From the NCBI GenBank assembly GCA_003482405.1, contig DMZB01000142.1, forward strand, positions 1 to 10,647: a stretch of DNA of 10,647 bases, in the 5' to 3' direction. Below, one piece after another: positions 1 through 6,792 of the stretch; the stretch's first letter is position 1, and each line of letters begins with the position of its first letter. The DNA comes from Lactobacillus sp. Its GTDB lineage: Bacteria > Bacillota > Bacilli > Lactobacillales > Lactobacillaceae. The notes under the pieces are model-generated. The model had not been told where the DNA came from. It saw nothing but the letters and a program-made list of their open reading frames with translations, and ran no database searches. The position numbers and the translations under genes were made by a program.

Positions 1-461
1 GCTGTATCGCCATTATTCGTCCCATACTGAGCGACAAGCGCGTTTAAAGCTTGTGGCTGACTAGTGATGGTTGCAGTAGCTGAACTGGCTGTAGCGGCCT
101 GTGCGCTGCTCTTAGAAGCTACAGTTGACTGCTTGGACGATGATTGAATACTTGAACCAGTCGCTGCCGAACTGCTTGCTACACTAGCAGTGCCGCCTTG
201 GTCACTATTGCTATCAGTTGTTGTACTTGTTGACGTACTATCACTATCGTCACCCTGGCTGCTTGAAGTCGAAGTACTACTCGATTGCTTAGACTGCTGG
301 GTGTCCTTGGATGAAGTTGTTTTTTTCGTGGTGGATGATTGTGACTTGCTGCTTCGAACCGATGCACTACTGGATGACTTTGATGCAGTGGAGGTTGACG
401 AGCAACCAGCTAGTACCAAGGCCGACAGCGCGACCACTCCGAATTCAATAACCTTCTTCAT
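1..461 (-). CDS. Ser/Thr-rich lipoprotein, N-terminal part (runs off left edge)
   Basis: This is the first 153 codons of a gene read leftwards from an ATG at 461-459, preceded by a strong GGAGGGAG ribosome binding site. The start MKKVIEFGVVALSALVLAGC is a classic lipoprotein signal: two lysines, a hydrophobic core, and lipobox L17-A18-G19-C20, so the mature protein should be lipid-anchored outside the membrane. Residues 21 to about 133 are low-complexity linker made almost only of Ser, Thr, Ala, Gln, Lys and Asp, with no recognisable fold. From about residue 135 the composition changes (SQPQALNALVAQYGTNNGD), which looks like the start of a folded domain lying beyond the window. I do not recognise that domain, so the function is unknown. 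It lies downstream of the aminopeptidase on the same strand but has its own candidate promoter in the gap. Confidence 0.85.
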   Translation of the reverse strand, partial: MKKVIEFGVVALSALVLAGCSSTSTASKSSSSASVRSSKSQSSTTKKTTSSKDTQQSKQSSSTSTSSSQGDDSDSTSTSTTTDSNSDQGGTASVASSSAATGSSIQSSSKQSTVASKSSAQAATASSATATITSQPQALNALVAQYGTNNGDT

Positions 462-509
462 AAATAACTCCCTCCAGGAACTTCCCTGTGAACTGATATC
501 ATAATACAG

Positions 510-539
510 ATTATAATTTTAAACCCACCTCACATGCAA
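510..539 (-). promoter_or_regulatory. Candidate promoter for the lipoprotein gene
   Basis: Read on the minus strand, TTGCAT (539-534) is followed after 18 bases by a perfect TATAAT (515-510). This predicts a transcript start near 503 and a leader of about 40 nt before the lipoprotein ATG at 461. The leader contains a small hairpin, CAGG-GAAGTT-CCTG, directly abutting the ribosome binding site. The whole 137-base gap (462-598) holds no gene. I see no convincing terminator after the aminopeptidase stop, so read-through from it is also possible. Confidence 0.5.
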
Positions 540-598
540 ATAAACTTGTCAGATTGCGTTAAAAATCTAATCAGTGTTTAACTAATTCCGGGAACCAA

Positions 599-1933
599 TT
601 AAGACAGAGGATCCCAACTCGGCAATACAGTAGGTGTCGTGTTGAGAATGGCACGTTGAGCGTCCGTCAAATATTTTTTGTTCACAACGACTTCATAAAC
701 ATAATCATTAAACCAGTCGGCGCTCATGACGAAATATCCGTCAGCGCCGTTTTCTTTGCCCCAAGAGTTTTCAACCTTCCAGCGGCGTGGTTGATCGTCC
801 ACCAAGTCAACGCCAGTCAAAGTCATCGCATGCGAAACCTCACCTTGGCCCGTTAACAAACGATCTGCTTTACTCATGTGAGAATCAAGGTTAAACAACG
901 CGTCTGTTTGAAAGAGATTGCTGTCAAGAAAGCCTGTCTTGCGGTCCATTTGTTGAAGCACGTCGTTACCAAACCAAACGGTCTCGCCATCCTTTAATTG
1001 TGCCGTAGCCACACGACCCAACTCATCCATCCGTACATTCAGAAATTGGATCGGATTGCCGCTTTCAATATTGTCTTGAGCCGGCAGCGTATACAGTTTG
1101 TCGTAAGCCTTATCGGGCGAATTTGTCACAACGACATAATCATTAAAGTCTGCCGTGAAGTACTTATCTAAGAAATTCTTCGGTGTCAAATCACGGTCAA
1201 TGTGGTACTTCTTGTCATCGTCAGTATATTCGAAATCAAACTTAACTGGCGGTTCACCAAATGAATAGGCGGCCATACGATAAACTTCGCGTAACATTGC
1301 TCGCCGTGCATCTTCAATCTGCTGCTCATCGGCACCATCGTTCACTAAGCCACGCAAAGTAACCGCGTCTTTACGCTCTTTGGTGTTCAAAGCCAGCTCA
1401 ATTTCTGAACTATCTTCAGTATTGTGCACTTCTGGCATGACATAACTTGGCACAACCCCGTACTTTTGCACGAGACCGGCAGCCATATTCCATTGACCGC
1501 CATCAGTCCCCGCCATATCCATCAGATTTTGAACTTCGCGATCATCAATTGGCCGTGACGCGTAATCGATCATTTTTGTATAAAAACTGTTTGCTCGCTC
1601 CACACGGTCCCAGAAAAATAGGTAACTTTGGGACAGCTCAAAATCCTTGATCTTATACTGTGACGCCATGCTGTGACGCAACGTATTCAAGGTCGCAAAT
1701 AACCAACAGCGGCCGGAATGCTTCTGATTGGACACTGCGCCAGTTTCAACCTCAACAGAAAAGGCCCGGTTCAATCGTGTTGCGGCATGATTGTCCCAGC
1801 TGGCCGCTTTAACACCGTTTTTTGTCACTGTTCGCTCCAAAATTGCTGCCTGTGGTTGCTTTGCATAGTCTGCACGCAAATCTGCAATCGTCGTCGCATC
1901 CAATACTGGTCGCGTTAATTCTGCTTCACTCAT
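599..1933 (-). CDS. pepC: Cysteine aminopeptidase, PepC/bleomycin hydrolase family (peptidase C1B)
   Basis: A cytoplasmic cysteine aminopeptidase that removes N-terminal residues from peptides, part of the peptide breakdown used by lactic acid bacteria to feed on protein. The product is 444 aa, the usual size for the family. The papain-like triad is complete: Cys76 in NQKHSGRCWLFATLN, His368 in EVSHAMTL, and Asn389 in KVENSWG. Other family blocks include the SQSYLFFWD segment and the GDGGQ-like TDGGQWNMAA segment. The C-terminus ends in SWDPLS; in this family the C-terminal tail lies in the active-site cleft and enforces exopeptidase activity. I chose the ATG at 1933-1931 because GGAGG lies 8 bases upstream. 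A longer reading would begin at a TTG that overlaps that ribosome binding site. There is no signal peptide. The close relatives PepE and PepG share this fold, so the exact subfamily is less certain than the enzyme class. Confidence 0.93.
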   Translation of the reverse strand: MSEAELTRPVLDATTIADLRADYAKQPQAAILERTVTKNGVKAASWDNHAATRLNRAFSVEVETGAVSNQKHSGRCWLFATLNTLRHSMASQYKIKDFELSQSYLFFWDRVERANSFYTKMIDYASRPIDDREVQNLMDMAGTDGGQWNMAAGLVQKYGVVPSYVMPEVHNTEDSSEIELALNTKERKDAVTLRGLVNDGADEQQIEDARRAMLREVYRMAAYSFGEPPVKFDFEYTDDDKKYHIDRDLTPKNFLDKYFTADFNDYVVVTNSPDKAYDKLYTLPAQDNIESGNPIQFLNVRMDELGRVATAQLKDGETVWFGNDVLQQMDRKTGFLDSNLFQTDALFNLDSHMSKADRLLTGQGEVSHAMTLTGVDLVDDQPRRWKVENSWGKENGADGYFVMSADWFNDYVYEVVVNKKYLTDAQRAILNTTPTVLPSWDPLS

Positions 1934-1953
1934 CACCGATGCCTCCAAAAAAT

Positions 1954-1993
1954 TAGAATAAAATAATTCTACTCCATAATGAGAAAAAGTCTA
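1954..1993 (-). promoter_or_regulatory. Candidate aminopeptidase promoter with a small inverted repeat
   Basis: On the minus strand TAGACT (1993-1988) lies 16 bases before TAGAAT (1971-1966), a fair but not strong match to a sigma-A promoter. The -10 hexamer is also one arm of an inverted repeat, TAGAAT-N6-ATTCTA (1954-1971), which could be an operator or just a small AT-rich hairpin. The predicted leader is short, with the GGAGG site at 1946-1942. Confidence 0.3.
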
Positions 1994-2057
1994 ATCCATT
2001 TGTCATTTTTATTAGTGTGCTTACGCTTTGCTAAAAGGATTCGCGTCTTCGAACGAG

Positions 2058-2080
2058 ATTTGTTTTCAAAGCAAACAAAT
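2058..2080. repeat. Inverted repeat ATTTGTTT-N7-AAACAAAT
   Basis: Two perfect 8-base arms (2058-2065 and 2073-2080) flank the spacer TCAAAGC in the divergent intergenic region. The symmetry and size would suit a dimeric regulator, and it lies directly beside the cre-like palindrome. There is no following T-run on the plus strand, so I do not read it as a terminator. AT-rich intergenic DNA makes such repeats by chance fairly often, so the functional claim is weak. Confidence 0.35.
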
Positions 2081-2086
2081 TAAGCC

Positions 2087-2104
2087 AAAGAAATCGTTTT
2101 CTTT
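2087..2104. promoter_or_regulatory. cre-like operator (putative CcpA site)
   Basis: AAAGAAATCGTTTTCTTT has perfect 7-base arms around TCGT. Its core AGAAATCGTTTTCT (2089-2102) agrees with the catabolite-responsive element consensus TGWAANCGNTNWCA at all positions except the first and last. CcpA with HPr-Ser-P binds such sites in Firmicutes and represses or activates carbon uptake genes. It lies about 150 to 190 bases upstream of the candidate operon promoters and about 100 bases upstream of the aminopeptidase promoter, so which gene it would control is open. Confidence 0.45.
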
Positions 2105-2243
2105 ACTAAGCTACTTTTTACTGACCCAGCATTAGAAAATACGCTTATTTTTGTTTTTAAATTTCATTTGCAGACTACAGGCACAAGTATATTGTTCATA
2201 TTTTAGCGAAAATCTCTTTATAAATATATTTATATATGAAAAT

Positions 2244-2300
2244 TTGATGATTCAAGGCGAACATTTATATACTTGAGTCTCGTTTTCAATCGTGTATACT
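2244..2300 (+). promoter_or_regulatory. Candidate tandem promoters of the transporter operon
   Basis: Two overlapping sigma-A-like pairs are visible: TTGATG (2244-2249) with TATATA (2266-2271), and TTGAGT (2273-2278) with TATACT (2295-2300), both with 16-base spacers. A very AT-rich stretch just upstream (about 2215-2240) could act as an UP-like element. The downstream pair would start a transcript near 2307, leaving a leader of about 140 nt before the GTG start. The rest of 1934-2447 contains no believable gene. Confidence 0.45.
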
Positions 2301-2306
2301 TGCTGT

Positions 2307-2447
2307 TGGTTAGACCTGACGTTTGGTTTTCAAACATCAGTGACACGTCGTCAACCACGCCGTCACTACATTTTATTGCTGCAGACATTCCTTGTTCACG
2401 CTTTCCAATGTCTGCTTACTACTTGATTTACGAAAGGGTGTCTCATT
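2307..2447 (+). promoter_or_regulatory. Structured 5' leader of the transporter operon
   Basis: The predicted untranslated leader has three inverted repeats in a row. The first is CTGACGTTTG/CAAACATCAG (2316-2325 with 2331-2340, one mismatch, loop GTTTT). The second is GTGAC/GTCAC (2340-2344 with 2362-2366). The third is a perfect GCAGACATT/AATGTCTGC (2381-2389 with 2407-2415, 17-base loop). TGACG at 2317-2321 can also pair with either copy of CGTCA (2349-2353 and 2361-2365), so alternative folds are possible. The ribosome binding site AAAGGG at about 2434-2439 lies just after the last hairpin. I do not recognise a known riboswitch class, and no hairpin is followed by a clean U-run, so any control would more likely act on translation or stability. 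Confidence 0.4.
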
Positions 2448-3557
2448 GTGGATGTAAAGTTTCAAGACGTTTCCTTAGCGTACGACAACAGTCACAACAT
2501 ACTCAATAAAATTAGTTTTACCATCCCCGAAGGACAATTGACTTGTTTACTCGGCCCAAGTGGCTGCGGTAAGTCAACGACCTTAAATTTGATCAGCGGT
2601 TTGCTTGCACCAACTGCCGGTCAGATTTTCTTTGGTGATCAAGACGTTACGAAAAAGGACGCCTTGGCGCGCAAAGTGGGGATGGTTTTTCAGAACTATG
2701 CACTTTACCCGCACATGACTGTGCTCGATAACATCTGTTTTCCAATGAAGATGGCCAAGGTTAAAAAGGCGGATCGTATCAAACGTGGCCGTGAACTCGC
2801 CGCACTCGTGCACGTTGAAACCGAGTTGACCAAAAAGCCAAGTGAACTGTCAGGTGGTCAGCAACAACGTGTGGCCATTGCCCGAGCACTCGCTAAATCA
2901 CCTAGCATTCTGCTATTGGATGAGCCTTTATCAAATCTGGATGCACGTTTACGTGTCGAAATGCGTGAAGAAATTAAACGGATTCAAAAAGAAACCGGTG
3001 TAACCACTGTCTTCGTTACTCATGACCAAGAGGAAGCCATTCACATTGCCGACCAGATCATGGTTTTAAATGACGGCAAGATTCAGCAATTCACCACGCC
3101 TAACCGTCTGTACGATCAACCAGAAAATCTTTTTGTGGCCAAATTCATCGGTTCACCGATCATCAATACATTGCCCTTTGCAGACGTCCGGGATGACTTT
3201 AAGAACGTGTTGCCGGCAGGCATTCTGACCAGTGGTTACACATTGGCGATGCGCGCAGAGAGTATTGTCCCTGCCAGCGACCCTCATGAGCACTTAACTT
3301 TAATGCCACTCATGGCCACCCAAGTACAGTCGAATCGGTTTGGCCGAGAGACCAGTTTGACCCTAAATTATGGCGATCACGAGATCGTTGCCGATGGTTT
3401 TCGCGAGCAGGATCTCGGTCACAACGGCCGTCCAATGCGATTTGCCATTCGGCCACAGGGCATTTTCGTTTTTGATCAAACTGGTAAACGTATTTGGCCA
3501 GCCACCATTGAAACTAACATTTCACCACTGAAACCAACTGAGGTTATTCACGCATGA
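2448..3557 (+). CDS. ugpC: ABC importer ATPase, UgpC/MsmX type
   Basis: The energy-coupling ATPase of a CUT1-type importer, a 369-aa peripheral membrane protein that works as a dimer under the two permeases. All ABC motifs are intact: Walker A GPSGCGKST (36-44), Q-loop Gln82 in MVFQNYALYP, signature LSGGQQQ (134-140), Walker B ILLLDEP (154-160), D-loop SNLDAR (162-167) and switch His192 in FVTHDQEEA. After about residue 230 follows the TOBE-like C-terminal domain typical of the MalK/UgpC/MsmX group. The start is GTG at 2448, with AAAGGG upstream. Its end overlaps the next gene by 4 bases (ATGA), indicating translational coupling. In many Firmicutes a shared ATPase serves several sugar importers; here the importer has its own. 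The ugpC name is by homology and by the gene order with ugpA, ugpE and ugpB, and the substrate is not proven. Confidence 0.92.
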   Translation: MDVKFQDVSLAYDNSHNILNKISFTIPEGQLTCLLGPSGCGKSTTLNLISGLLAPTAGQIFFGDQDVTKKDALARKVGMVFQNYALYPHMTVLDNICFPMKMAKVKKADRIKRGRELAALVHVETELTKKPSELSGGQQQRVAIARALAKSPSILLLDEPLSNLDARLRVEMREEIKRIQKETGVTTVFVTHDQEEAIHIADQIMVLNDGKIQQFTTPNRLYDQPENLFVAKFIGSPIINTLPFADVRDDFKNVLPAGILTSGYTLAMRAESIVPASDPHEHLTLMPLMATQVQSNRFGRETSLTLNYGDHEIVADGFREQDLGHNGRPMRFAIRPQGIFVFDQTGKRIWPATIETNISPLKPTEVIHA

Positions 3558-4450
3558 TTAAACAACATCCAACGTTTAAATCAACACTGATTGCGTTTGC
3601 CTACCTTGCGCCGATGCTGATTATCACATTAGTGTTTAACATTTACCCCATCTTTAAATCTTTTGCGATGAGTTTCTACACTAAGTACGATTTTTTTACC
3701 GATAAAGTCAGCGCGTTGGGATGGGATAACTATAAGTTTATCTTCTCAGATCCCGACTTTTATCTGTCTGTACGAAACACGTTGATTTTCGTACTTGGGG
3801 TGGTCCCCTTTTCGGTTGCTTTGTCATTAGTCATCGCACTATTGTTACACCGCGTTAGATTTTTAGCAGGTTTGTTTAAAACGGCCTATTTTTTGCCATT
3901 CGTCACGAGCACCGTCGCAATTTCACTCGTGTGGCAATGGATCTATAACGACCAATATGGCATTTTAAACGCCTTTTTAGGACACTTTGGCGTTCATCCG
4001 ATCGATTGGCTAAACGACCCCCACTGGGCCATGCCAGCCCTAATTATCATGACCATTTGGAAAGGGCTCGGCTTTAACATCATTTTGTTTTTGGTCGGCT
4101 TGAGTAATATCGACAAACGCTATGAACAGGTTGCTCAAATTGACGGTGCAAATGCTTGGCAACGTTTTGTACACGTGACCTTGCCCCTCCTATCGCCAAT
4201 GACCTTTCTTGTCAGCGTTACTAGCGTCATCAGTGGTTTTAAGGTTTTCGACGAAATCTTTGTTCTATTCGGGGGTTCACCGGGTCCCGGAAAATCAACC
4301 TTAACCATTGTGTTTTACCTCTATCAGAAATTTTATTCTGAGTGGAAGTATGGCATTGCTGCAGCTTCCGGTGTTGTCTTATTCTTCTTGATCCTAATCG
4401 TCACGATTATTCAATTTTGGTACAGCAGAAAGCATGTGCACTACGCCTAA
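3554..4450 (+). CDS. ugpA: ABC importer permease, UgpA type
   Basis: One of two membrane subunits of the importer, 298 aa, with about six hydrophobic segments (roughly residues 11-33, 76-99, 106-130, 160-183, 215-237 and 268-290). The cytoplasmic coupling loop with the family EAA motif is clear at 190-216 (YEQVAQIDGANAWQRF then TLPLLSP), which docks onto the ATPase. The N-terminal AYLAPMLII and the NTLIFV segment are typical of UgpA/MalF-like proteins of the short type. The ATG overlaps the stop of the ATPase gene (ATGA). A stretch GPGKST near residue 244 resembles a P-loop but lies in a periplasm-side loop where family members carry a GGGP-like motif, so it has no nucleotide-binding meaning. 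Confidence 0.9.
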   Translation: MIKQHPTFKSTLIAFAYLAPMLIITLVFNIYPIFKSFAMSFYTKYDFFTDKVSALGWDNYKFIFSDPDFYLSVRNTLIFVLGVVPFSVALSLVIALLLHRVRFLAGLFKTAYFLPFVTSTVAISLVWQWIYNDQYGILNAFLGHFGVHPIDWLNDPHWAMPALIIMTIWKGLGFNIILFLVGLSNIDKRYEQVAQIDGANAWQRFVHVTLPLLSPMTFLVSVTSVISGFKVFDEIFVLFGGSPGPGKSTLTIVFYLYQKFYSEWKYGIAAASGVVLFFLILIVTIIQFWYSRKHVHYA

Positions 4451-4462
4451 AAGGAGTTTCGT

Positions 4463-5287
4463 ATGACAAAGAAACGCATTAGCCAGATCTTACTGGTTTT
4501 AATTCTTACCTTGGGAGCCATCACCATGCTAGTGCCTTTCATTTGGATGCTATCAACGGCTCTTAAAACTGCACCGGAAACAGTCCGCGTCCCACCCACA
4601 TGGATTCCAAAACATTGGCAGTGGCAAAACTTCATTAAAGCTTGGCATGCCGCTCCATTTTTAACTTATTTCATCAACAGTATTATCGTGACAACCATCA
4701 CGACCATTGGTCAATTATTCACGACAATTTTGGCCGCCTTTGCTTTTTCACGCCTGACTTTTTACGGCAAGAAGTTTCTCTTTGCCATTTTCTTATCGAC
4801 CATGATGGTTCCTGGCGAAATGCTGATCATTCCAAATTTCGTGACGCTTGCCAAATTTAGTTTGATCAACACTTATGGGGCTTTGATCATCCCCTGGTTA
4901 GCCAGCTTTTTCGCTGTTTTTACTCTCAGACAGACGTTTAACGCAATTCCAAACGAACTTTACTATGCGGCCAAGCTCGATGGCTCTTCCGATTGGCATT
5001 TTCTGTGGACCATGATGGTGCCGCTGTCAAAGTCGGCCATTACCGCAATTGGTATTTTAGAGGTGATTGGGAGTTGGAACTCGTTTATGTGGCCGTTAAT
5101 TGTCACCAATACCGCTAAGGTTCGGACACTTCCCGTAGGCCTGAACGCCTTCACTAGCGATGCTGGCACCCAATTTCAATTATTGATGGCTGCCTCAACG
5201 TTTGTCATTTTACCAATGATCATCGTCTACCTCTGCCTTCAAAAGTATATTATCGCCGGCATTAGTAAATCAGGTCTTAAGGGGTAA
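4463..5287 (+). CDS. ugpE: ABC importer permease, UgpE type
   Basis: The second membrane subunit, 274 aa, pairing with the UgpA-like protein. It has about six hydrophobic segments, starting with residues 7-31, and the EAA loop at 165-188 (ELYYAAKLDGSSDWHF then MVPL), and it ends in the common QKYIIAGISKSGLKG tail of this group. WNSFMWPLIV (205-214) is the conserved block after the EAA loop. The AAGGAG ribosome binding site overlaps the stop codon of the previous gene, leaving a 12-base gap, so the two permeases are surely co-transcribed. Confidence 0.9.
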   Translation: MTKKRISQILLVLILTLGAITMLVPFIWMLSTALKTAPETVRVPPTWIPKHWQWQNFIKAWHAAPFLTYFINSIIVTTITTIGQLFTTILAAFAFSRLTFYGKKFLFAIFLSTMMVPGEMLIIPNFVTLAKFSLINTYGALIIPWLASFFAVFTLRQTFNAIPNELYYAAKLDGSSDWHFLWTMMVPLSKSAITAIGILEVIGSWNSFMWPLIVTNTAKVRTLPVGLNAFTSDAGTQFQLLMAASTFVILPMIIVYLCLQKYIIAGISKSGLKG

Positions 5288-5306
5288 TTTTAATATTCAC
5301 CGAAAG

Positions 5307-5334
5307 GGGTGTTGCCATCGACAGACGGGTGTTG
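5307..5334 (+). repeat. Direct repeat GGGTGTTG, 20-base period, upstream of the binding-protein gene
   Basis: The octamer GGGTGTTG occurs at 5307-5314 and again at 5327-5334, exactly two helical turns apart, in the 88-base gap before the binding-protein gene. A weak CACC/GGTG hairpin (5298-5301 with 5308-5311) overlaps the first copy, and a CACTAGTG palindrome follows at 5347-5354. I see no clear promoter in this gap. This may be a regulator site, an RNA processing region that sets the higher level of binding protein, or chance. Confidence 0.25.
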
Positions 5335-5375
5335 TAGCGGAACTATCACTAGTGTTTGAGAAAGGATGAAAAAAC

Positions 5376-6647
5376 ATGAAGATCCACAAAGGTTTGGTGC
5401 TACTGGCAACATTAGCTGCTGCAGCCGGCATCACATTAACGGTATTACATCCAGCCCAGGCGACTGATAACCCGGCCAATCGCACAAAGATCACCTTTTG
5501 GAGTGGCTTAACTGGCCCTTATCAAAAAAATCTGAATACGATTGTCAACGATTACAATCAGTCACAAAAGAAATATCAGGTCGTCGCCACTTCCCAAGGT
5601 GACTACACTCAGATGAATCAAAAGGTGATGGCTGCCGCTAAATCACATAGTTTGCCTGTCTTGGGAATGACCACGTACACAAATTTACCCGACTATCAAC
5701 ACCACGGTTTCATCGATAACTTGAACCCAATGTATAAAGGCATGTCTGTAAAGGCTAAAAATGATATTTATCCAGCTTTTCTAGCCGGCTCAAAAATCGG
5801 TAAGAACTACTATTCAACACCATTTTCAAAATCAACCCGCATTATGTATGTGAATAAAGACATTCTTAACAAATATCACCTTAGTGTCCCTAAAACTTGG
5901 AATCAGCTTCGCAAAGACGGCGATAAACTGAAAAAAGACGGTATTTACGCTTACGGTTTTGACAAGAGTTTCGACATGGACAGGGAAGGTATGGCTCATG
6001 CTGCCGGCATTACACCGGTTTCGACCAAGGGAAAAGTCCAAGTTGACAACAAGAAGGCCATCACTGCGGCTAATCTGGTCTTAAACATGGTCAAAGATGG
6101 CACAGCTAAGTCAGCCGGCTCAGACAATTACTGGACCAAAAACTTCGTTAACGGCAAGTCTGCTTTCTACATCGGTTCATCTGCAGGTTTGACGCAAACA
6201 AAATTACAGGCGCCTAAGTCGCTTGACTGGACAACAGCGCCAGTTCCATCTTATGACGGCAAGAGCGGTACCGAAGTTGCCGGAAACGACCTCGTTCTCT
6301 TTAAAGGTGCAAACAGCAAACAAAAGCACGGTGCGTATGATTTCATGAAGTACCTGTTAAAGTCTAAAACCGCGACCAAGTGGGCAAAACTAACGGGTTA
6401 TGTGCCATTAGCCAAATCCGCAACAAAGTCCAAGGACTATCAAGATTTTCTCAAACAGCATCCCGAAAATAAGGCTGCCGTTGACTCATTGCCAAAGGCC
6501 TTCTCCCAACCGGCATTTGTCGGTTTCGGAGAATACTACAACGATAAGGGCGATGCCTTCAACAGTATGCTGACGAAAAACACGTCTGCTAAAGACGCGT
6601 TAACAAAATTGGCAAAACAAGCCAAGCAAATCACCTCTTCAAATTAA
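5376..6647 (+). CDS. ugpB: ABC importer substrate-binding protein, UgpB-like, without a lipobox
   Basis: The extracellular solute-binding protein that delivers the ligand to the two permeases, 423 aa, of the size and fold of family 1 extracellular solute-binding proteins. After the signal region the mature part opens with TKITFWSGLTGPYQKNL. It contains PFSKSTRIMYVNKDIL (149-164), closely resembling the PF-KST---YNKD block of UgpB proteins that bind glycerol 3-phosphate or glycerophosphodiesters. Oddly, the signal peptide has no cysteine: MKIHKGLVLLATLAAAAG runs into LTVLHPAQA and then TDN, a type I signal-peptidase site after Ala29, and the whole protein has no Cys. In Gram-positives such proteins are normally lipoproteins. 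The start has AAAGGA 9 bases upstream. The ligand assignment is inference, and other phosphorylated or sugar ligands are possible. Confidence 0.88.
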   Translation: MKIHKGLVLLATLAAAAGITLTVLHPAQATDNPANRTKITFWSGLTGPYQKNLNTIVNDYNQSQKKYQVVATSQGDYTQMNQKVMAAAKSHSLPVLGMTTYTNLPDYQHHGFIDNLNPMYKGMSVKAKNDIYPAFLAGSKIGKNYYSTPFSKSTRIMYVNKDILNKYHLSVPKTWNQLRKDGDKLKKDGIYAYGFDKSFDMDREGMAHAAGITPVSTKGKVQVDNKKAITAANLVLNMVKDGTAKSAGSDNYWTKNFVNGKSAFYIGSSAGLTQTKLQAPKSLDWTTAPVPSYDGKSGTEVAGNDLVLFKGANSKQKHGAYDFMKYLLKSKTATKWAKLTGYVPLAKSATKSKDYQDFLKQHPENKAAVDSLPKAFSQPAFVGFGEYYNDKGDAFNSMLTKNTSAKDALTKLAKQAKQITSSN

Positions 6648-6673
6648 TATGATGTATCAATTCATGATTGTTG

Positions 6674-6697
6674 TTTTACATTAGGTCTTTTACGTTA
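6674..6697 (+). repeat. Direct repeat TTTTACRTTA, 14-base period
   Basis: TTTTACATTA (6674-6683) is repeated as TTTTACGTTA (6688-6697) in the 145-base gap between the binding-protein gene and the hydrolase gene. Paired TTWACA-like repeats recall response-regulator boxes such as the Bacillus PhoP box, but the usual PhoP period is 11 bases, so that assignment is not supported. Confidence 0.3.
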
Positions 6698-6703
6698 ATC
6701 AGC

Positions 6704-6727
6704 GTGCCGTTTGTGTCAGGACGGCAC
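6704..6727 (+). other. Intercistronic hairpin GTGCCGT/ACGGCAC
   Basis: A perfect 7-base stem (6704-6710 with 6721-6727) encloses a 10-base loop, with four or more G-C pairs. No U-run follows, so it is not a standard intrinsic terminator. Standing between the importer genes and the enzyme genes, it may protect the 3' end of the importer mRNA or mark a processing site. This would give more importer than enzyme from one transcript. Confidence 0.45.
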
Positions 6728-6792
6728 CGAATACATAGAACAAGAAGTTTTCTCACATACGTCGCCAGTTGCAATACAGAGAGGCATCTTTT

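Noticed and set aside
190..504. Plus-strand open frame across the lipoprotein gene
   Set aside because: It is the antisense of a Ser/Thr-rich repeat coding region, which yields Leu/Val/Asp-rich nonsense. It has no ribosome binding site, and its composition is explained by the minus-strand lipoprotein.
1934..1948. Five-residue longer start of the aminopeptidase at a TTG
   Set aside because: The TTG overlaps the GGAGG ribosome binding site that serves the ATG at 1933.
2340..2380. Transcription attenuator (GTGAC/GTCAC stem followed by TACATTTTATT)
   Set aside because: The stem has only 5 pairs with a long loop and the T-rich tail is interrupted, too weak for an intrinsic terminator.
2273..2509. 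Small plus-strand open frame of 78 codons covering the leader
   Set aside because: It begins inside the candidate promoter, has no ribosome binding site and runs into the ATPase gene in another frame. The inverted repeats explain the sequence better.
4280..4303. P-loop-like GPGKST in the UgpA-type permease
   Set aside because: It lies in an outward loop between membrane segments at the place of the family GGGP-like block; there is no Walker B and no ATPase fold. It is a chance resemblance.
6674..6697. PhoP (Pho) box upstream of the hydrolase gene
   Set aside because: The repeat period is 14 bases rather than the 11 of known PhoP boxes and the motif is TTTTACRTTA rather than TTWACA. It is kept only as an unassigned direct repeat.
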